From Flavobacteriaceae bacterium (lineage in GTDB: Bacteria; Bacteroidota; Bacteroidia; Flavobacteriales; Flavobacteriaceae), in NCBI GenBank assembly GCA_020346245.1, contig CP070778.1:1591924-1628054 (forward strand): a DNA stretch of 36,131 bases. Reading direction: 5' to 3'. Below, in pieces: positions 26,301-34,425 of this stretch (its first letter is position 1; each line of letters opens with the position of its first letter). Below the pieces are notes generated by a model. The model had not been told where the DNA came from. It saw only the letters and a list, made by a program, of their open reading frames with translations, and did not search any database. A program made the position numbers and the translations under genes.

Positions 26301-27029
26301 GGTGGTTTTGTAGGATTGGCCTGGCATGGGGAAAATAATGGGGAATTTAGGATAGGGGTTAATTACAAAACCTATGAATTGGAAGAGACTCAGGGAAGGT
26401 ATATAAATTTATTTTCCGACTTTATCGCTCAGGAAGAGCGAAATAATTTTTTGGGAGCCGAGGCCGTGTATAGTTATACTAATAGTGATAACCCTGCATT
26501 TCCAACCCTGGGTATGGAGGCAGAATTTAGAACCGGAATTACCTCGAACCTTGACAATTCAAACACTTTTGGATATTTCATTCCGACGCTTGGTTTTGCG
26601 TACAAGATATCACCAAATGGTCAATTGGTTTTAGCTACCAGGTCTAAGGCCCATCTTATTTTTGGCGATGATTTTGAATTTTACCAGGCTGCGAGTATCG
26701 GTGGTAACGACGGTTTACGGGGCTATAGAAATGAACGTTTTACTGGGAAATCCTCTTTTTATCAGACTTCGGATCTGCGCTTCAATTTTAAAAGATATAA
26801 AACAGGACTGGTGCCGGTTGAAGTAGGCATATTTGGAGGATTTGATATAGGCAGAATCTGGGTAGATGATAGCCTGGTAGTAGATCCTTCCTTTAATCGG
26901 GATATCTGGAATACTTCCTATGGAGGCGGATTTTTTATCAACGGTACAGATTTGGTCACTGCCAACCTCGGGCTATTTGGTTCGGACGATGGTCTTCGAT
27001 TTTATTTTGGATTTATTTTGGGATTATAG
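23331..27029 (+). CDS. Lipoprotein fusion: metallophosphoesterase, kinase-like segment, outer-membrane beta-barrel
   Basis: A 1232-residue envelope protein. The signal ends in a lipobox, LSSC (C21). Residues about 44-365 form a calcineurin-like phosphatase: D51 (GDAG), D85-N86 (LGDNIYP), N127-H128-D129 (GNHDW), H224-H225, and H295-x-H297 (GHEH). Residues about 420-700 contain a glycine-rich turn (G436-G438), a basic stretch around 457-461, then LLGDWDRHQDQW (D599, D601) and VPRDRDQAF (D626, D628). This spacing resembles the catalytic and metal loops of CotH/Fam20/HipA-type kinases. From about 880 the sequence alternates like an outer-membrane barrel of the BamA/TamA or surface-antigen type, with GGNDGLRGYRNERF before the last strands. 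The start could be M1 or M2. Kinase activity is inference. Confidence 0.85.
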   Translation: MMKRIYKALTVIVCIAVLSSCASYRVQYKEENLKAQQTDSEILHSFYLIGDAGYSPIGSKSEALRSFEKALKQASKNSTALFLGDNIYPKGLPEKGTEGREYAEHQLNVQTDVVKDFAGRTIFIPGNHDWYSGGPKGLERQEEYIEDKLGKNTFLPEEGCPIRKVEINDEVELIIVDTEWYLTKWDKFPTLNDNCEIRTRNRFFLEYESLIKKARGKTTVIALHHPLFTNGPHGGQFSVGQHMTPIPVLGTLKNVLRRAGGVSPADIQYKRYDEFRDRIITLSQDNNKIIFVSGHEHSLQYLVESNLPQIVSGAGSKTTPTRNVGGGQFSYGSPGYARLDVFKDGSSHVSFFSTKENKVVFETEVLQEDRPIITDYPDNFPKEKTASIYTKEETDKGKTFKWLWGERYRKLYSTELTVPTVNLDTLFGGLSPVRKGGGHQSSSLRLKNKEGQEYIMRAMRKDALLYIQAVGFKNQYVKDEFAGTKTQELVLDVFTGDHPYTQFIIGDLADAVGVFHTNPSLYYVPKQNAIGRFNDEFGDALYAIEERTDDGHGDKASFGYANEMISTLDMLEKLKKNEDHKIDETTYVRARLFDMLLGDWDRHQDQWRWAIFKEDGVTTYKPVPRDRDQAFSIMNDGFALGLATKLAAPTRVLNSYEEDIKDVQWSNLNPYVLDVAVIQESDKAVWDEQAAYVASHITDEVIDAAFEKLPDEVKDENMEDIKRKLKGRRGNLRKISDAYFKVVNRYAVVRGTDKDDWFEIERMPNGQTKVTGYRIKRGKKGSVFHEKIYKTESTKEIWVYGLDDDDYFHVIGEGDHPIKLRMIGGSNNDSYEVLNGKKAHIYDFKSKPNTLLTKKGKQHIRDDYENNNYNYRKPKYNVNAVLPLIGVNPDDGLKLGIIAGHTRYGFERNPFTSTNRIAAALYTSTGGFDVRYQGEFAHVVGKWNLAINGVLTSPNYSINFFGYGNSTPNPNVEDEDNFNLNYNRVKLGTLGGFVGLAWHGENNGEFRIGVNYKTYELEETQGRYINLFSDFIAQEERNNFLGAEAVYSYTNSDNPAFPTLGMEAEFRTGITSNLDNSNTFGYFIPTLGFAYKISPNGQLVLATRSKAHLIFGDDFEFYQAASIGGNDGLRGYRNERFTGKSSFYQTSDLRFNFKRYKTGLVPVEVGIFGGFDIGRIWVDDSLVVDPSFNRDIWNTSYGGGFFINGTDLVTANLGLFGSDDGLRFYFGFILGL

Positions 27030-27133
27030 TTTAATGCTGATTTAAATATATTAATAGTACCATAGATTTAATTGTAATATTTTTATTAGCTTCATCGCCT
27101 TAAATAATTTATGTAATATTTACTCTGATAGTT

Positions 27134-27814
27134 ATGAAAAAATATATTACCATACTGTTACTACTTATTTTCTCCTTTGCATTTCAGAATTGCGGCAGTG
27201 TTAAAGTTAGAGACGCCTGGAGTGCGGAAGAGGAAACTATTGCCAAATTCAAGCAAAAGAAAATTCTGGTTATAGCAAGGACCGCAGACAACACAGCCAG
27301 AATAGCTTTTGAAGAAGCATTGGCAAATGAATTGAGGGCAAGGGACTACAAGGCCACGGAGAGCTTCAAAAAATTTCCGAAAATTTATGCTCAAAAAGAA
27401 ATAACTGAAGAACGGGTTGCTTTTATAGAAAGTATACTAAATAGCGAAGGATATACCGGAATTGTGATTGTGGCTGTAAAAGATGTGGAGAGTACCACTA
27501 CAACATCCAGCACGGGGATAGGTGTCGGAGTCTCTTCCGGCTACGGCTATCCCGGTTATTATGGAGGATTTTACAATTACTATAGAACGCCTTACGCTTA
27601 TGGTCCTTACTATAATTCGTTTGGGGGTTATATTCCAACTTCTACAACTACCAGTACTTCTACAACGTATATTTTGGAGACCGTATTTTATAACCTTGAT
27701 GAGCCAGAGGAAAATCAATTGGTGGCTGTAGTAACTTCCGAATTAGATGACCCCAAGGAAGCATATAAAACTGCTGAGAAGTATGTGGAAACCATGGTCA
27801 AAAGCTTTGAGTAG
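27134..27814 (+). CDS. Putative lipoprotein, paralogue A of a three-copy family
   Basis: A 226-residue secreted protein with an N-terminal hydrophobic signal ending FQNC; the residue before cysteine is atypical for a lipobox, so lipidation is uncertain. It has no family I can name. It shares with the genes at 33713-34381 and 35577-36131 a core KKILVIARTAD...R.AFEEAL (about 43-63), the SFKKFP and ITEE elements, GYTGIVIVAVKD (about 110-122), and a C-terminal YILETVFYNL followed by QLVAVVT. The middle is a low-complexity Gly/Tyr/Ser/Thr segment with GGFYNYY. The alternation of hydrophobic strands and helices suggests an alpha/beta fold. It follows the phosphoesterase-barrel gene by 104 bases with no clear terminator between. 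Confidence 0.72.
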   Translation: MKKYITILLLLIFSFAFQNCGSVKVRDAWSAEEETIAKFKQKKILVIARTADNTARIAFEEALANELRARDYKATESFKKFPKIYAQKEITEERVAFIESILNSEGYTGIVIVAVKDVESTTTTSSTGIGVGVSSGYGYPGYYGGFYNYYRTPYAYGPYYNSFGGYIPTSTTTSTSTTYILETVFYNLDEPEENQLVAVVTSELDDPKEAYKTAEKYVETMVKSFE

Positions 27815-28043
27815 CAGTTTGGCAATTTTTTAATCTGTTTACATCTAAAAGGGTTCTGTTTTTCAAAAATATGGTTGCCCTATTTCTTAAACTGGAACAT
27901 CAGTTATTGGTATTTATAGTGTATCTACGGTGCATTTCATAATTTAATGACTATCATATTTGTGAGGTCGTATCCTAAAATAAGGCTTAGATTTCTTAAA
28001 TTCATCTATATATTTAGACTAAGAAAAACTTAATACCTGACCT

Positions 28044-29084
28044 ATGAATGCAAAAGACAATATGACTTCGGTACTTAGAATAGTAGTTTTACTTCTAATA
28101 TTGGTCTGGTGTTTTTTAATTATTAAGCCTTTTGTGATTATAGCCATTTGGTCAATTCTTTTGGCCGTTGCTTTATATCCTTTGTATAAATGGTTTGTTG
28201 CAAAGCTAGGTGAGCATCGAAAAAAGTTGGCAACATTCATCTTTACATTAATCTCTGTGCTTTTATTAGCCGTTCCGGCTTACTTTGTACTTGCCAGTAT
28301 TTTTGAATCTATTGCAACTATTGCAGATCAGATAAAAAGTGAAGGATTACAAATACCATTACCGGATTTGAAAATTAAATCCTGGCCTTTGATAGGAGAA
28401 AGGCTTTATGATGAGTGGTATGCACTCTCAGTTAACATACATGAATTTGCTGTCGTTCATAAGGATGCCATATTGGAATATGGTAGGGGTTTTTTAAGTT
28501 CGGTAAAGGGGTTTTTGGGCACCATGGTTACTTTTGTTATTTCATTTTTTGTTGCCCTGGTTTTAATGTTCAATGCTGAAAGTGCATATAGGTCATCACT
28601 GAGACTATTCATGAAGTTAATAGGGCAAGAAGGAGAAGAAGTGATTTTAATTTCCCGGGACACTATTAGAAGTGTTGTTAAAGGAATCCTTTTAGTAGCT
28701 ATTATTCAGGCTGCATTTGCATTTATAGGGTTTAAGGCTATTGGATTAGCCGCAGCAGGATTATTTACTTTATTGGTTCTGATAGCCGCTATTGTTCAAA
28801 TCCCGGTAACTATTGTAATGGTAATTCCGATTCTGTTTGCATTTTCTATTGCAGAGCCAACCTATGCAATTATTTTCACGATATACTGCCTGCTTGTTGG
28901 CTTGTCAGACAATGTATTGAAACCAATTCTCCTGGGAAAAGGGTTAAAGACACCAATGATAGTGATCCTTATTGGGACCATTGGAGGCTTGTTGCTACAT
29001 GGCATTATCGGGCTATTTGTAGGGCCGGTGATATTGTCGGTTGTATACCAGTTGTATCAATACTGGATGCGAGCCACGGCGTAA
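28044..29084 (+). CDS. AI-2E family transporter (PerM/TqsA-like permease)
   Basis: A 346-residue inner-membrane protein with about seven to eight hydrophobic segments. A paired helix at about 8-45 (ending LAVALYPLYKWF), a second at about 60-90, a soluble stretch around 95-150, then the C-terminal helix bundle including the LSDNVLKPILLGKG region are all typical of the AI-2E (formerly UPF0118) family. That family includes E. coli TqsA, implicated in autoinducer-2 export, and Na+/H+ antiporters in other species; the name therefore does not establish the substrate. It is preceded by about 230 bases of AT-rich sequence without a recognisable gene and is followed by a long gap, so it is probably monocistronic. 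Confidence 0.9.
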   Translation: MNAKDNMTSVLRIVVLLLILVWCFLIIKPFVIIAIWSILLAVALYPLYKWFVAKLGEHRKKLATFIFTLISVLLLAVPAYFVLASIFESIATIADQIKSEGLQIPLPDLKIKSWPLIGERLYDEWYALSVNIHEFAVVHKDAILEYGRGFLSSVKGFLGTMVTFVISFFVALVLMFNAESAYRSSLRLFMKLIGQEGEEVILISRDTIRSVVKGILLVAIIQAAFAFIGFKAIGLAAAGLFTLLVLIAAIVQIPVTIVMVIPILFAFSIAEPTYAIIFTIYCLLVGLSDNVLKPILLGKGLKTPMIVILIGTIGGLLLHGIIGLFVGPVILSVVYQLYQYWMRATA

Positions 29085-29532
29085 AATACCTACAAAATCC
29101 TATAGCCCTATACAGGTGTTTGATACCAACTTATAATACCTTTTCAGAAAATTACATCAAACTAAGCCAACTACATATTGGTTGCTCCCCTTATTATATT
29201 ACTGCCTTAGAAGGTCATCAAAAAGAGCTTAGCCTCAACAGATTTATCGCATTTATAGTTTAAATAAATATATATATAATTAAACAAAAAAGTTAAATTA
29301 ATATAAGCTCTATTTAGGTTTGGTTAGTATTAATATTTTGTAAACCAATAGATTGATCTTAAAAAATAGATGGCAATAATTGCTATATTGTTTAATAATA
29401 TGAGCTATAACATAATACAAAAATAAAGGTGTTATTTTTTTAACTCAATAAAATATTGTACATTCAAAAGCGACTATAATAGCGGAACTTTAGAATTTTT
29501 CAACTATATATAAACATTTTAAAACCATCTTT
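29085..29532 (+). other. AT-rich intergenic stretch with no gene recognised
   Basis: This 448-base gap between the permease and sulfatase genes has no open frame of convincing length, no tRNA-like structure and no strong terminator hairpin that I can see. It is notably AT-rich, especially the half nearest the sulfatase. It probably carries the sulfatase promoter and a long 5' leader, but no consensus TAnnTTTG site was found. Confidence 0.5.
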
Positions 29533-31083
29533 ATGAGGACATTTAGATTTTTAGTTATTTTCCTGTTTGCATCGGCTATCTATGCGCAGGACAAACCAAA
29601 TATCCTGGTAATTTGGGGTGATGATATTGGGCAATCCAATATAAGCGCTTATACCCGGGGTATAATGGGGTATGAAACTCCGAACATTGACAGAATAGCC
29701 AAAGAAGGAATTATTTTTACAGACTATTATGGAGAACAATCCTGTACTGCCGGCCGTTCATCTTTTATTATGGGTCAAAGTGTATTCAGAACAGGCTTGT
29801 CAAAAGTGGGCCTTCCCGGAGCAGCTGAAGGTATGCGTATTGAAGACCCAACCATTGCTGTTTTATTGAAAGACCAGGGGTATGCTACTGGACAATTTGG
29901 TAAAAACCATCTGGGAGACAGAGATGAAATGTTACCTACAAATCATGGTTTCGATGTGTTTTTTGGAAACCTTTATCATTTAAATGCGGAAGAAGAGCCT
30001 GAGAATGTTGATTATCCGGGAGATATGATTATGGCTGATGGTAGGACATTTCGAGAAACCTATGGTCCCAGGGGGGTGATAAAATCCTTTGCCGATGGAA
30101 GAATTCAGGATACCGGCCCTTTGACAAAGAAACGTATGGAAACCGTTGATGATGAAACATCGGCGGCAGCCATTGAATTTATTAAACAACAAACAACAGC
30201 TGGAAACCCTTGGTTTGTTTGGTGGAGTGGAACTCGTATGCATTTTAGAACCCACGTTAAACAAGAACTTAAAGGTATTTCAGGACAAGATGATTACGCC
30301 GACGGTATGGTGGAACATGACATGCATATTGGTCTATTCCTGAAAGTTCTTGACGAATTGGGGATAGCGGATAATACTATTGTGCACTATTCAACGGATA
30401 ATGGACCACATTACAATACCTGGCCCGATGCTGCTTCTACACCTTACAGGGGTGAAAAGAATACAAACTGGGAAGGTGGTTGGAGAGTTCCGGCCATGGT
30501 TCGCTGGCCGGGTGTTATTAAGCCAGGCTCAGTCAGCAATGAGATTGTACATCACATGGATTGGTTGCCCACTTTTGTTGCCGCTGCCGGAAAATCTGAT
30601 ATAAAAGAAGATCTTTTGGATGGCTATGTTTCTAAGGCACTTGGACGAAACTATAAGGTACATTTAGACGGATACAACATTATAGATCATCTTAAAGACC
30701 CTAAAAATGTAAAAAGTCCCAGACATGAAATCTTTTATTTCTCCGATGACGGAGATTTAACAGCTATGCGTTATGATGATTGGAAGTTGATATTTATGGA
30801 GCAACGGGCAACAGGAACTTTATTGCTTTGGGCAAATCCCTTTACACCATTAAGAATTCCGCTTATATTTAATCTTAGAAGGGACCCTTATGAGCGGTCT
30901 CAAATTACTTCGAACACCTATTACGACTGGTTATTAGACAGGGCATATTTGCTGGTGCCTGCGCAGGCTTATGTGGCTAAATTCTTAAATACTTTTAAGG
31001 AGTATCCACCAAGACAGGAAGCTGCCAGTTTTTCACTGGACAAGGTATTGGCGAAACTCCAAAAAGGAGGAGGCTCTAAATAG
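29533..31083 (+). CDS. Secreted type I sulfatase (arylsulfatase-like)
   Basis: A 516-residue sulfatase with a signal peptide ending IYAQ (about residue 19). The N-terminal metal pair D30-D31 lies in VIWGDDIGQ, and the formylglycine motif is C71-T-A-G-R75, the cysteine-type C-x-A/P-x-R sequence needing maturation by a formylglycine-generating enzyme or anaerobic maturase not found here. The third metal-site segment STDNGPHYNT and the basic GEKNTNWEGG stretch are also present. Sulfatases of this kind remove sulfate esters from algal or host glycans. No SusC/SusD pair or glycoside hydrolase surrounds it, so it is not embedded in a typical polysaccharide utilization locus in this window. A strong terminator lies about 150 bases after the stop. 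Confidence 0.9.
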   Translation: MRTFRFLVIFLFASAIYAQDKPNILVIWGDDIGQSNISAYTRGIMGYETPNIDRIAKEGIIFTDYYGEQSCTAGRSSFIMGQSVFRTGLSKVGLPGAAEGMRIEDPTIAVLLKDQGYATGQFGKNHLGDRDEMLPTNHGFDVFFGNLYHLNAEEEPENVDYPGDMIMADGRTFRETYGPRGVIKSFADGRIQDTGPLTKKRMETVDDETSAAAIEFIKQQTTAGNPWFVWWSGTRMHFRTHVKQELKGISGQDDYADGMVEHDMHIGLFLKVLDELGIADNTIVHYSTDNGPHYNTWPDAASTPYRGEKNTNWEGGWRVPAMVRWPGVIKPGSVSNEIVHHMDWLPTFVAAAGKSDIKEDLLDGYVSKALGRNYKVHLDGYNIIDHLKDPKNVKSPRHEIFYFSDDGDLTAMRYDDWKLIFMEQRATGTLLLWANPFTPLRIPLIFNLRRDPYERSQITSNTYYDWLLDRAYLLVPAQAYVAKFLNTFKEYPPRQEAASFSLDKVLAKLQKGGGSK

Positions 31084-31234
31084 TGAATGAATGACAATAA
31101 CCTCAGTGCAAGAAAACAGTAGGGATTTTGGTGTGTTAAAGCTTTTTTATTAAAGCCGCACAGTACAACAATATAAAAAGGACTGAGTTCTTGGAATTTG
31201 GAGTGATGTTATGCTGTATAACAATAACAAACCG

Positions 31235-31270
31235 CCCTGTATGTTAAATTTTAATGCATACAGGGTTTTT
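31235..31270 (+). terminator. Terminator downstream of sulfatase gene
   Basis: A perfect 9-bp stem (CCCTGTATG with CATACAGGG) around a 13-base AT-rich loop is followed by five Ts. It lies about 150 bases after the sulfatase stop codon and 100 before the cardiolipin synthase start. Confidence 0.85.
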
Positions 31271-31370
31271 AAATTAGTAGACTATGAAAGAATTAGATAA
31301 AGGGTATAAATAGAACAGTTATTAAGTGAATTTGCATATATTCAATAATATTAAACTGTACTGATTTAGA

Positions 31371-32807
31371 ATGAATTGGGTCCTTATTGTCACATTTTTG
31401 GAAATTGCCCTTACTTTGTCATGCCTATATTTTTTAATTAAGGATGGCAGTAAGCCCGAGCGTATTTGGACGTGGATATTTGTAATTGTTTTTATGCCAT
31501 TCATTGGTGCAATATTGTATTTGGCTTTTGGGGTTAATCTTCGAAGACAAAAGATGTTTGATCTAAAAACGAAAATTGATTATACACAATTTGAGCATTT
31601 TATAAAAAAGTACTCAGCAGAAGCTGAACAAAATATTCTAAAAAGACATGATGTTACCGCTACATATTTACACCTTATACGATTACTCACCAGAGTAAAT
31701 AGCTCAATCATTACTTTTAATAATAAAGTTCAGATACTAAATGATGGGCCTGAAACCTTCGAAGCTATTTTTGAGTCTTGTGAAAAGGCGGAAAAGTATA
31801 TTCACCTTCAGTATTATATTTTCATAGATGGGGAATTGGTAGATCGTTTTGCCGCACTTTTTGAAAAGAAAATAAAACAAGGGGTAGAAGTAAGGATAAT
31901 TTATGATGCCCTGGGTAGTTGGGATTTATCAAACAAAATGATAGATAAATTCCGGGAAATTGGAGTGCTAATTTTTCCTTTTATGCCAGTACGGTTTGGC
32001 AGGTTGGCAAGACTAAACTATAGAAACCATCGGAAAATTTTAATTGTGGATGGAATAATTGGTTTTACAGGTGGCATTAACGTAGATGACAAATATATTA
32101 AAGATGATGAATTACTGGGTCATTGGACAGATACGCATTTGAAAATATATGGGATGAGTGTAAACTTCCTACATTTTGTATTTCTTGCAGATTGGCTTTT
32201 TGTAACCAGGGAAAACCTCATTAAACCAGAGATGTTTAAATTGATGGATAAAGTTGGAGATACACCCGTACAAATTGTGTCGAGTGGCCCCGATGCAGAT
32301 TACCCTAATATCCTTCAACAATACTTGTATATTTTATATCAGGCCAAGGAGTATGTATATATTGTAAACCCTTATTTAATTCCCGATTCCAACCTTTCGA
32401 TGGCCCTTAAAACTGTAGCTTTAAGCGGTATTGATGTTAGGATAATAGTGCCCAGAAATTCTGAATCAGCCATGATTCACTGGACTGTAAAATCATTTTT
32501 TAGCAGGTTCCTTAATGCCGGGGTTAAAATTTATTTATTCCAGGAAGGATTTATTCATTCGAAGGTCATTATTTCAGATGATTCGGTTTGTTCGATTGGA
32601 ACGGCGAATTTGGATATTCGGAGTTTTGAACAGAATTTTGAAGTAAACGCTTTGGTTTATAATAAGGAAGTAACAATGACCATGAAAAAACAGTTCACAC
32701 TATTTCAAAAAAATAGCATACAATTAACCTCAGAGGAGCATGCAGCCCGGCCTAATATTGACCGTGTAAAAGAAAAACTGGCAAGATTGGCCAGCCCCTT
32801 GATGTAA
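31371..32807 (+). CDS. cls: Cardiolipin synthase (phospholipase D superfamily)
   Basis: Inner-membrane enzyme that condenses phosphatidylglycerol to cardiolipin. The 478 residues start with two hydrophobic helices (about 3-23 and 32-53, the latter followed by FGVNLRR). Two HKD catalytic motifs follow: H220-x-K222-x4-D227 in NHRKILIVDG, and H396-x-K398 with D403/D404 in IHSKVIISDD, each followed by the GG(I)N or SxGTANLDxRS element. Length and architecture match the ClsA-type bacterial enzyme. It is a single gene facing the SYLF-domain gene, with a shared terminator between them. Some members use phosphatidylethanolamine as second substrate; that cannot be judged here. Confidence 0.94.
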   Translation: MNWVLIVTFLEIALTLSCLYFLIKDGSKPERIWTWIFVIVFMPFIGAILYLAFGVNLRRQKMFDLKTKIDYTQFEHFIKKYSAEAEQNILKRHDVTATYLHLIRLLTRVNSSIITFNNKVQILNDGPETFEAIFESCEKAEKYIHLQYYIFIDGELVDRFAALFEKKIKQGVEVRIIYDALGSWDLSNKMIDKFREIGVLIFPFMPVRFGRLARLNYRNHRKILIVDGIIGFTGGINVDDKYIKDDELLGHWTDTHLKIYGMSVNFLHFVFLADWLFVTRENLIKPEMFKLMDKVGDTPVQIVSSGPDADYPNILQQYLYILYQAKEYVYIVNPYLIPDSNLSMALKTVALSGIDVRIIVPRNSESAMIHWTVKSFFSRFLNAGVKIYLFQEGFIHSKVIISDDSVCSIGTANLDIRSFEQNFEVNALVYNKEVTMTMKKQFTLFQKNSIQLTSEEHAARPNIDRVKEKLARLASPLM

Positions 32808-32879
32808 GTTTTTGTTATTTATTTTCTTGGACAGTTTATAAATTTAAGTCCAATTAACTATGGATTAATTTAAAAAGAT

Positions 32880-32901
32880 AAAGCCCGGAACTCCGGGCTT
32901 T
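32880..32901. terminator. Bidirectional terminator between cardiolipin synthase and SYLF genes
   Basis: A perfect 9-bp stem AAAGCCCGG / CCGGGCTTT closes a 4-base loop, with T-rich flanks on both strands. It serves convergent genes ending at 32807 and 32925. Confidence 0.9.
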
Positions 32902-32924
32902 AAATTTCTTTATGGTATTATTTA

Positions 32925-33476
32925 TTATTGAATGGGGCTGAAAGTAAACTTTTGACCTCCTATTGAGGCTTCCAGCATTAGTCCTCCTTTTACCCTTGTA
33001 AATACCGCAACACCACCCTGATAGGCCACGTCTACCGAGGCACCTTCAGATATTGCCGTTGCCGACGCCTGACCGCTAAATTTAAATTTACCACCGGTAA
33101 ACTTGTCATATGCATCCTTATTTTCAAAGAATATTACTTCGCTATACTGCTGTCCTCCTGCCTGAAGCCCGAATGTTCCCTGTCCTAATTTTGAAGAACC
33201 TGTAATAGCATGATTTTTGTAAACAATCCCTTCGCCACCGGCTCCGCCAATGACCAATCCGGCTTTGGTTATTTTGGGATAAACCGCATATCCGTATGCC
33301 TGGTCTTTAAAGGTTTGCAACTTCGGTGCATCCTGGATCATTTTGTCCAGTGCTTCTTTGCAATCTTTTTCCAATTCAGGTTTCCAGCCGGCTATTTGAG
33401 CGTAAGAAGTAAGAGAAAAGGTAAAACATACAAAAAGTAACAAAAAGTGTGTTTTTTTTAGATGGATAGTGTTCAT
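32925..33476 (-). CDS. Secreted SYLF-domain (lipid-binding, DUF500-type) protein
   Basis: A 183-residue protein with a signal peptide ending SYAQ (about residue 27). The mature part matches the SYLF domain: AYGYAVYPKITKAGLVIGG near residues 60-80, G-rich strands, a QAGGQQYSEVIFF segment, and GGVAVFTRVKGGLMLEASIGGQKF at the end. In eukaryotes SYLF proteins bind phosphoinositides; bacterial exported ones probably associate with membrane lipid, but their role is not settled. It is the last of the leftward genes from 36.1 kb, separated from paralogue B by 236 bases, and is probably a separate transcript. The neighbouring cardiolipin synthase converges on it. Confidence 0.88.
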   Translation of the reverse strand: MNTIHLKKTHFLLLFVCFTFSLTSYAQIAGWKPELEKDCKEALDKMIQDAPKLQTFKDQAYGYAVYPKITKAGLVIGGAGGEGIVYKNHAITGSSKLGQGTFGLQAGGQQYSEVIFFENKDAYDKFTGGKFKFSGQASATAISEGASVDVAYQGGVAVFTRVKGGLMLEASIGGQKFTFSPIQ

Positions 33477-33712
33477 TTTTATTTCATTTAGTTATTAATT
33501 ATTTAAAACTTTAAATAGTAAGTTAAGTACATCTTAAATGCCTAAAATTAATTTAGATCGTGGGATGCACTTAAAAGGTCGAAAAAGGTACAAAAAACAA
33601 GTGAAACAACCCCTAATATGATGATATAATTCAAGCAATTCTAAGCAATTATTTTACGAGAAATGTACCAAGAGAAAATGCACTATTCTAAAACCATATT
33701 TATTATGAAATA

Positions 33713-34381
33713 CTATTTCTTAAATCCTTTGGCAATAGAATTTGCATAGGCTGATGCCACACCAGGTGAATTATCTGGATTTTCAATTGATGCAGTGATC
33801 CAGGCCACGAGCTGTTTCCCTTCTTCCTGCTCCAGGTCATAGACAACAGTTTCCAATATATAGAGTTTAGAGGTTATTGTAGTTCCTTCTGTTTTAAGCG
33901 AAACCTGATCTACCGAAAATGATCCCGGAAGATAGAAATAATTGTAAAACCCGCCATAGTTTATAGGATAATTCATTCCGCCATAAATTACCTGAGTATC
34001 ATATTTTTCAGCACCTATTTCGCGCGTATGTTCCTGATAATCTTTTAGGGCGGTAAGCACTACACCATTATATCCGTTTTTTTCTAAAATGTTTCGGATT
34101 TGTTGTTTTTGTTCTTCAGTTATTTTGGCCACAGGGTTGAAATCTGGAAACTGGGTATAGCTCGAGATTGCATTATAGCCTGCATCTGTAAACTTTTTGG
34201 TAATTGCGTTTTCATAGGCCATTCTGATATCCATATCGGCCGATCTGCCAATAACAAGTATTTTCTTATTCTGCATCTCGTTAGCCGTATCCCCTTTCCA
34301 GGATTTAATGATTTTGAAGCTTGAGCAACTGGTCAAGAATAATCCGGTGAGTAGGAATAGTAAAGTTGATGTTTTTTTCAT
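33713..34381 (-). CDS. Putative lipoprotein, paralogue B of a three-copy family
   Basis: A 222-residue protein with a good lipobox, LTSC, at about residue 19 after a hydrophobic signal. The core KKILVIGRSADMDIRMAYENA (about 39-59, shown as separate conserved positions), FTDAGYNAISSYTQFP, ITEEQ, GYNGVVLTALKD and the C-terminal YILETVVYDL followed by QLVAWITAS align with paralogue A at 27134-27814. A middle NYGGFYNYF segment matches the Gly/Tyr-rich part of A. No known domain is recognised. It lies 44 bases after the HtrA-like protease gene on the same strand, so co-transcription is likely. It may be an envelope stress or outer-membrane protein given this neighbour; that is inference. Confidence 0.75.
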   Translation of the reverse strand: MKKTSTLLFLLTGLFLTSCSSFKIIKSWKGDTANEMQNKKILVIGRSADMDIRMAYENAITKKFTDAGYNAISSYTQFPDFNPVAKITEEQKQQIRNILEKNGYNGVVLTALKDYQEHTREIGAEKYDTQVIYGGMNYPINYGGFYNYFYLPGSFSVDQVSLKTEGTTITSKLYILETVVYDLEQEEGKQLVAWITASIENPDNSPGVASAYANSIAKGFKK

Positions 34382-34425
34382 TTCATTTTTTTTTGAAAGG
34401 CTAATGTATGTATAATAATTGGAAG

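Noticed and set aside
28044-29084. Confident autoinducer-2 exporter
   Set aside because: Family membership is clear but members carry other substrates, so the AI-2 role is not asserted.
29533-31083. Sulfatase as part of a polysaccharide utilization locus
   Set aside because: No SusC/SusD pair, glycoside hydrolase or polysaccharide lyase is present nearby in the window.
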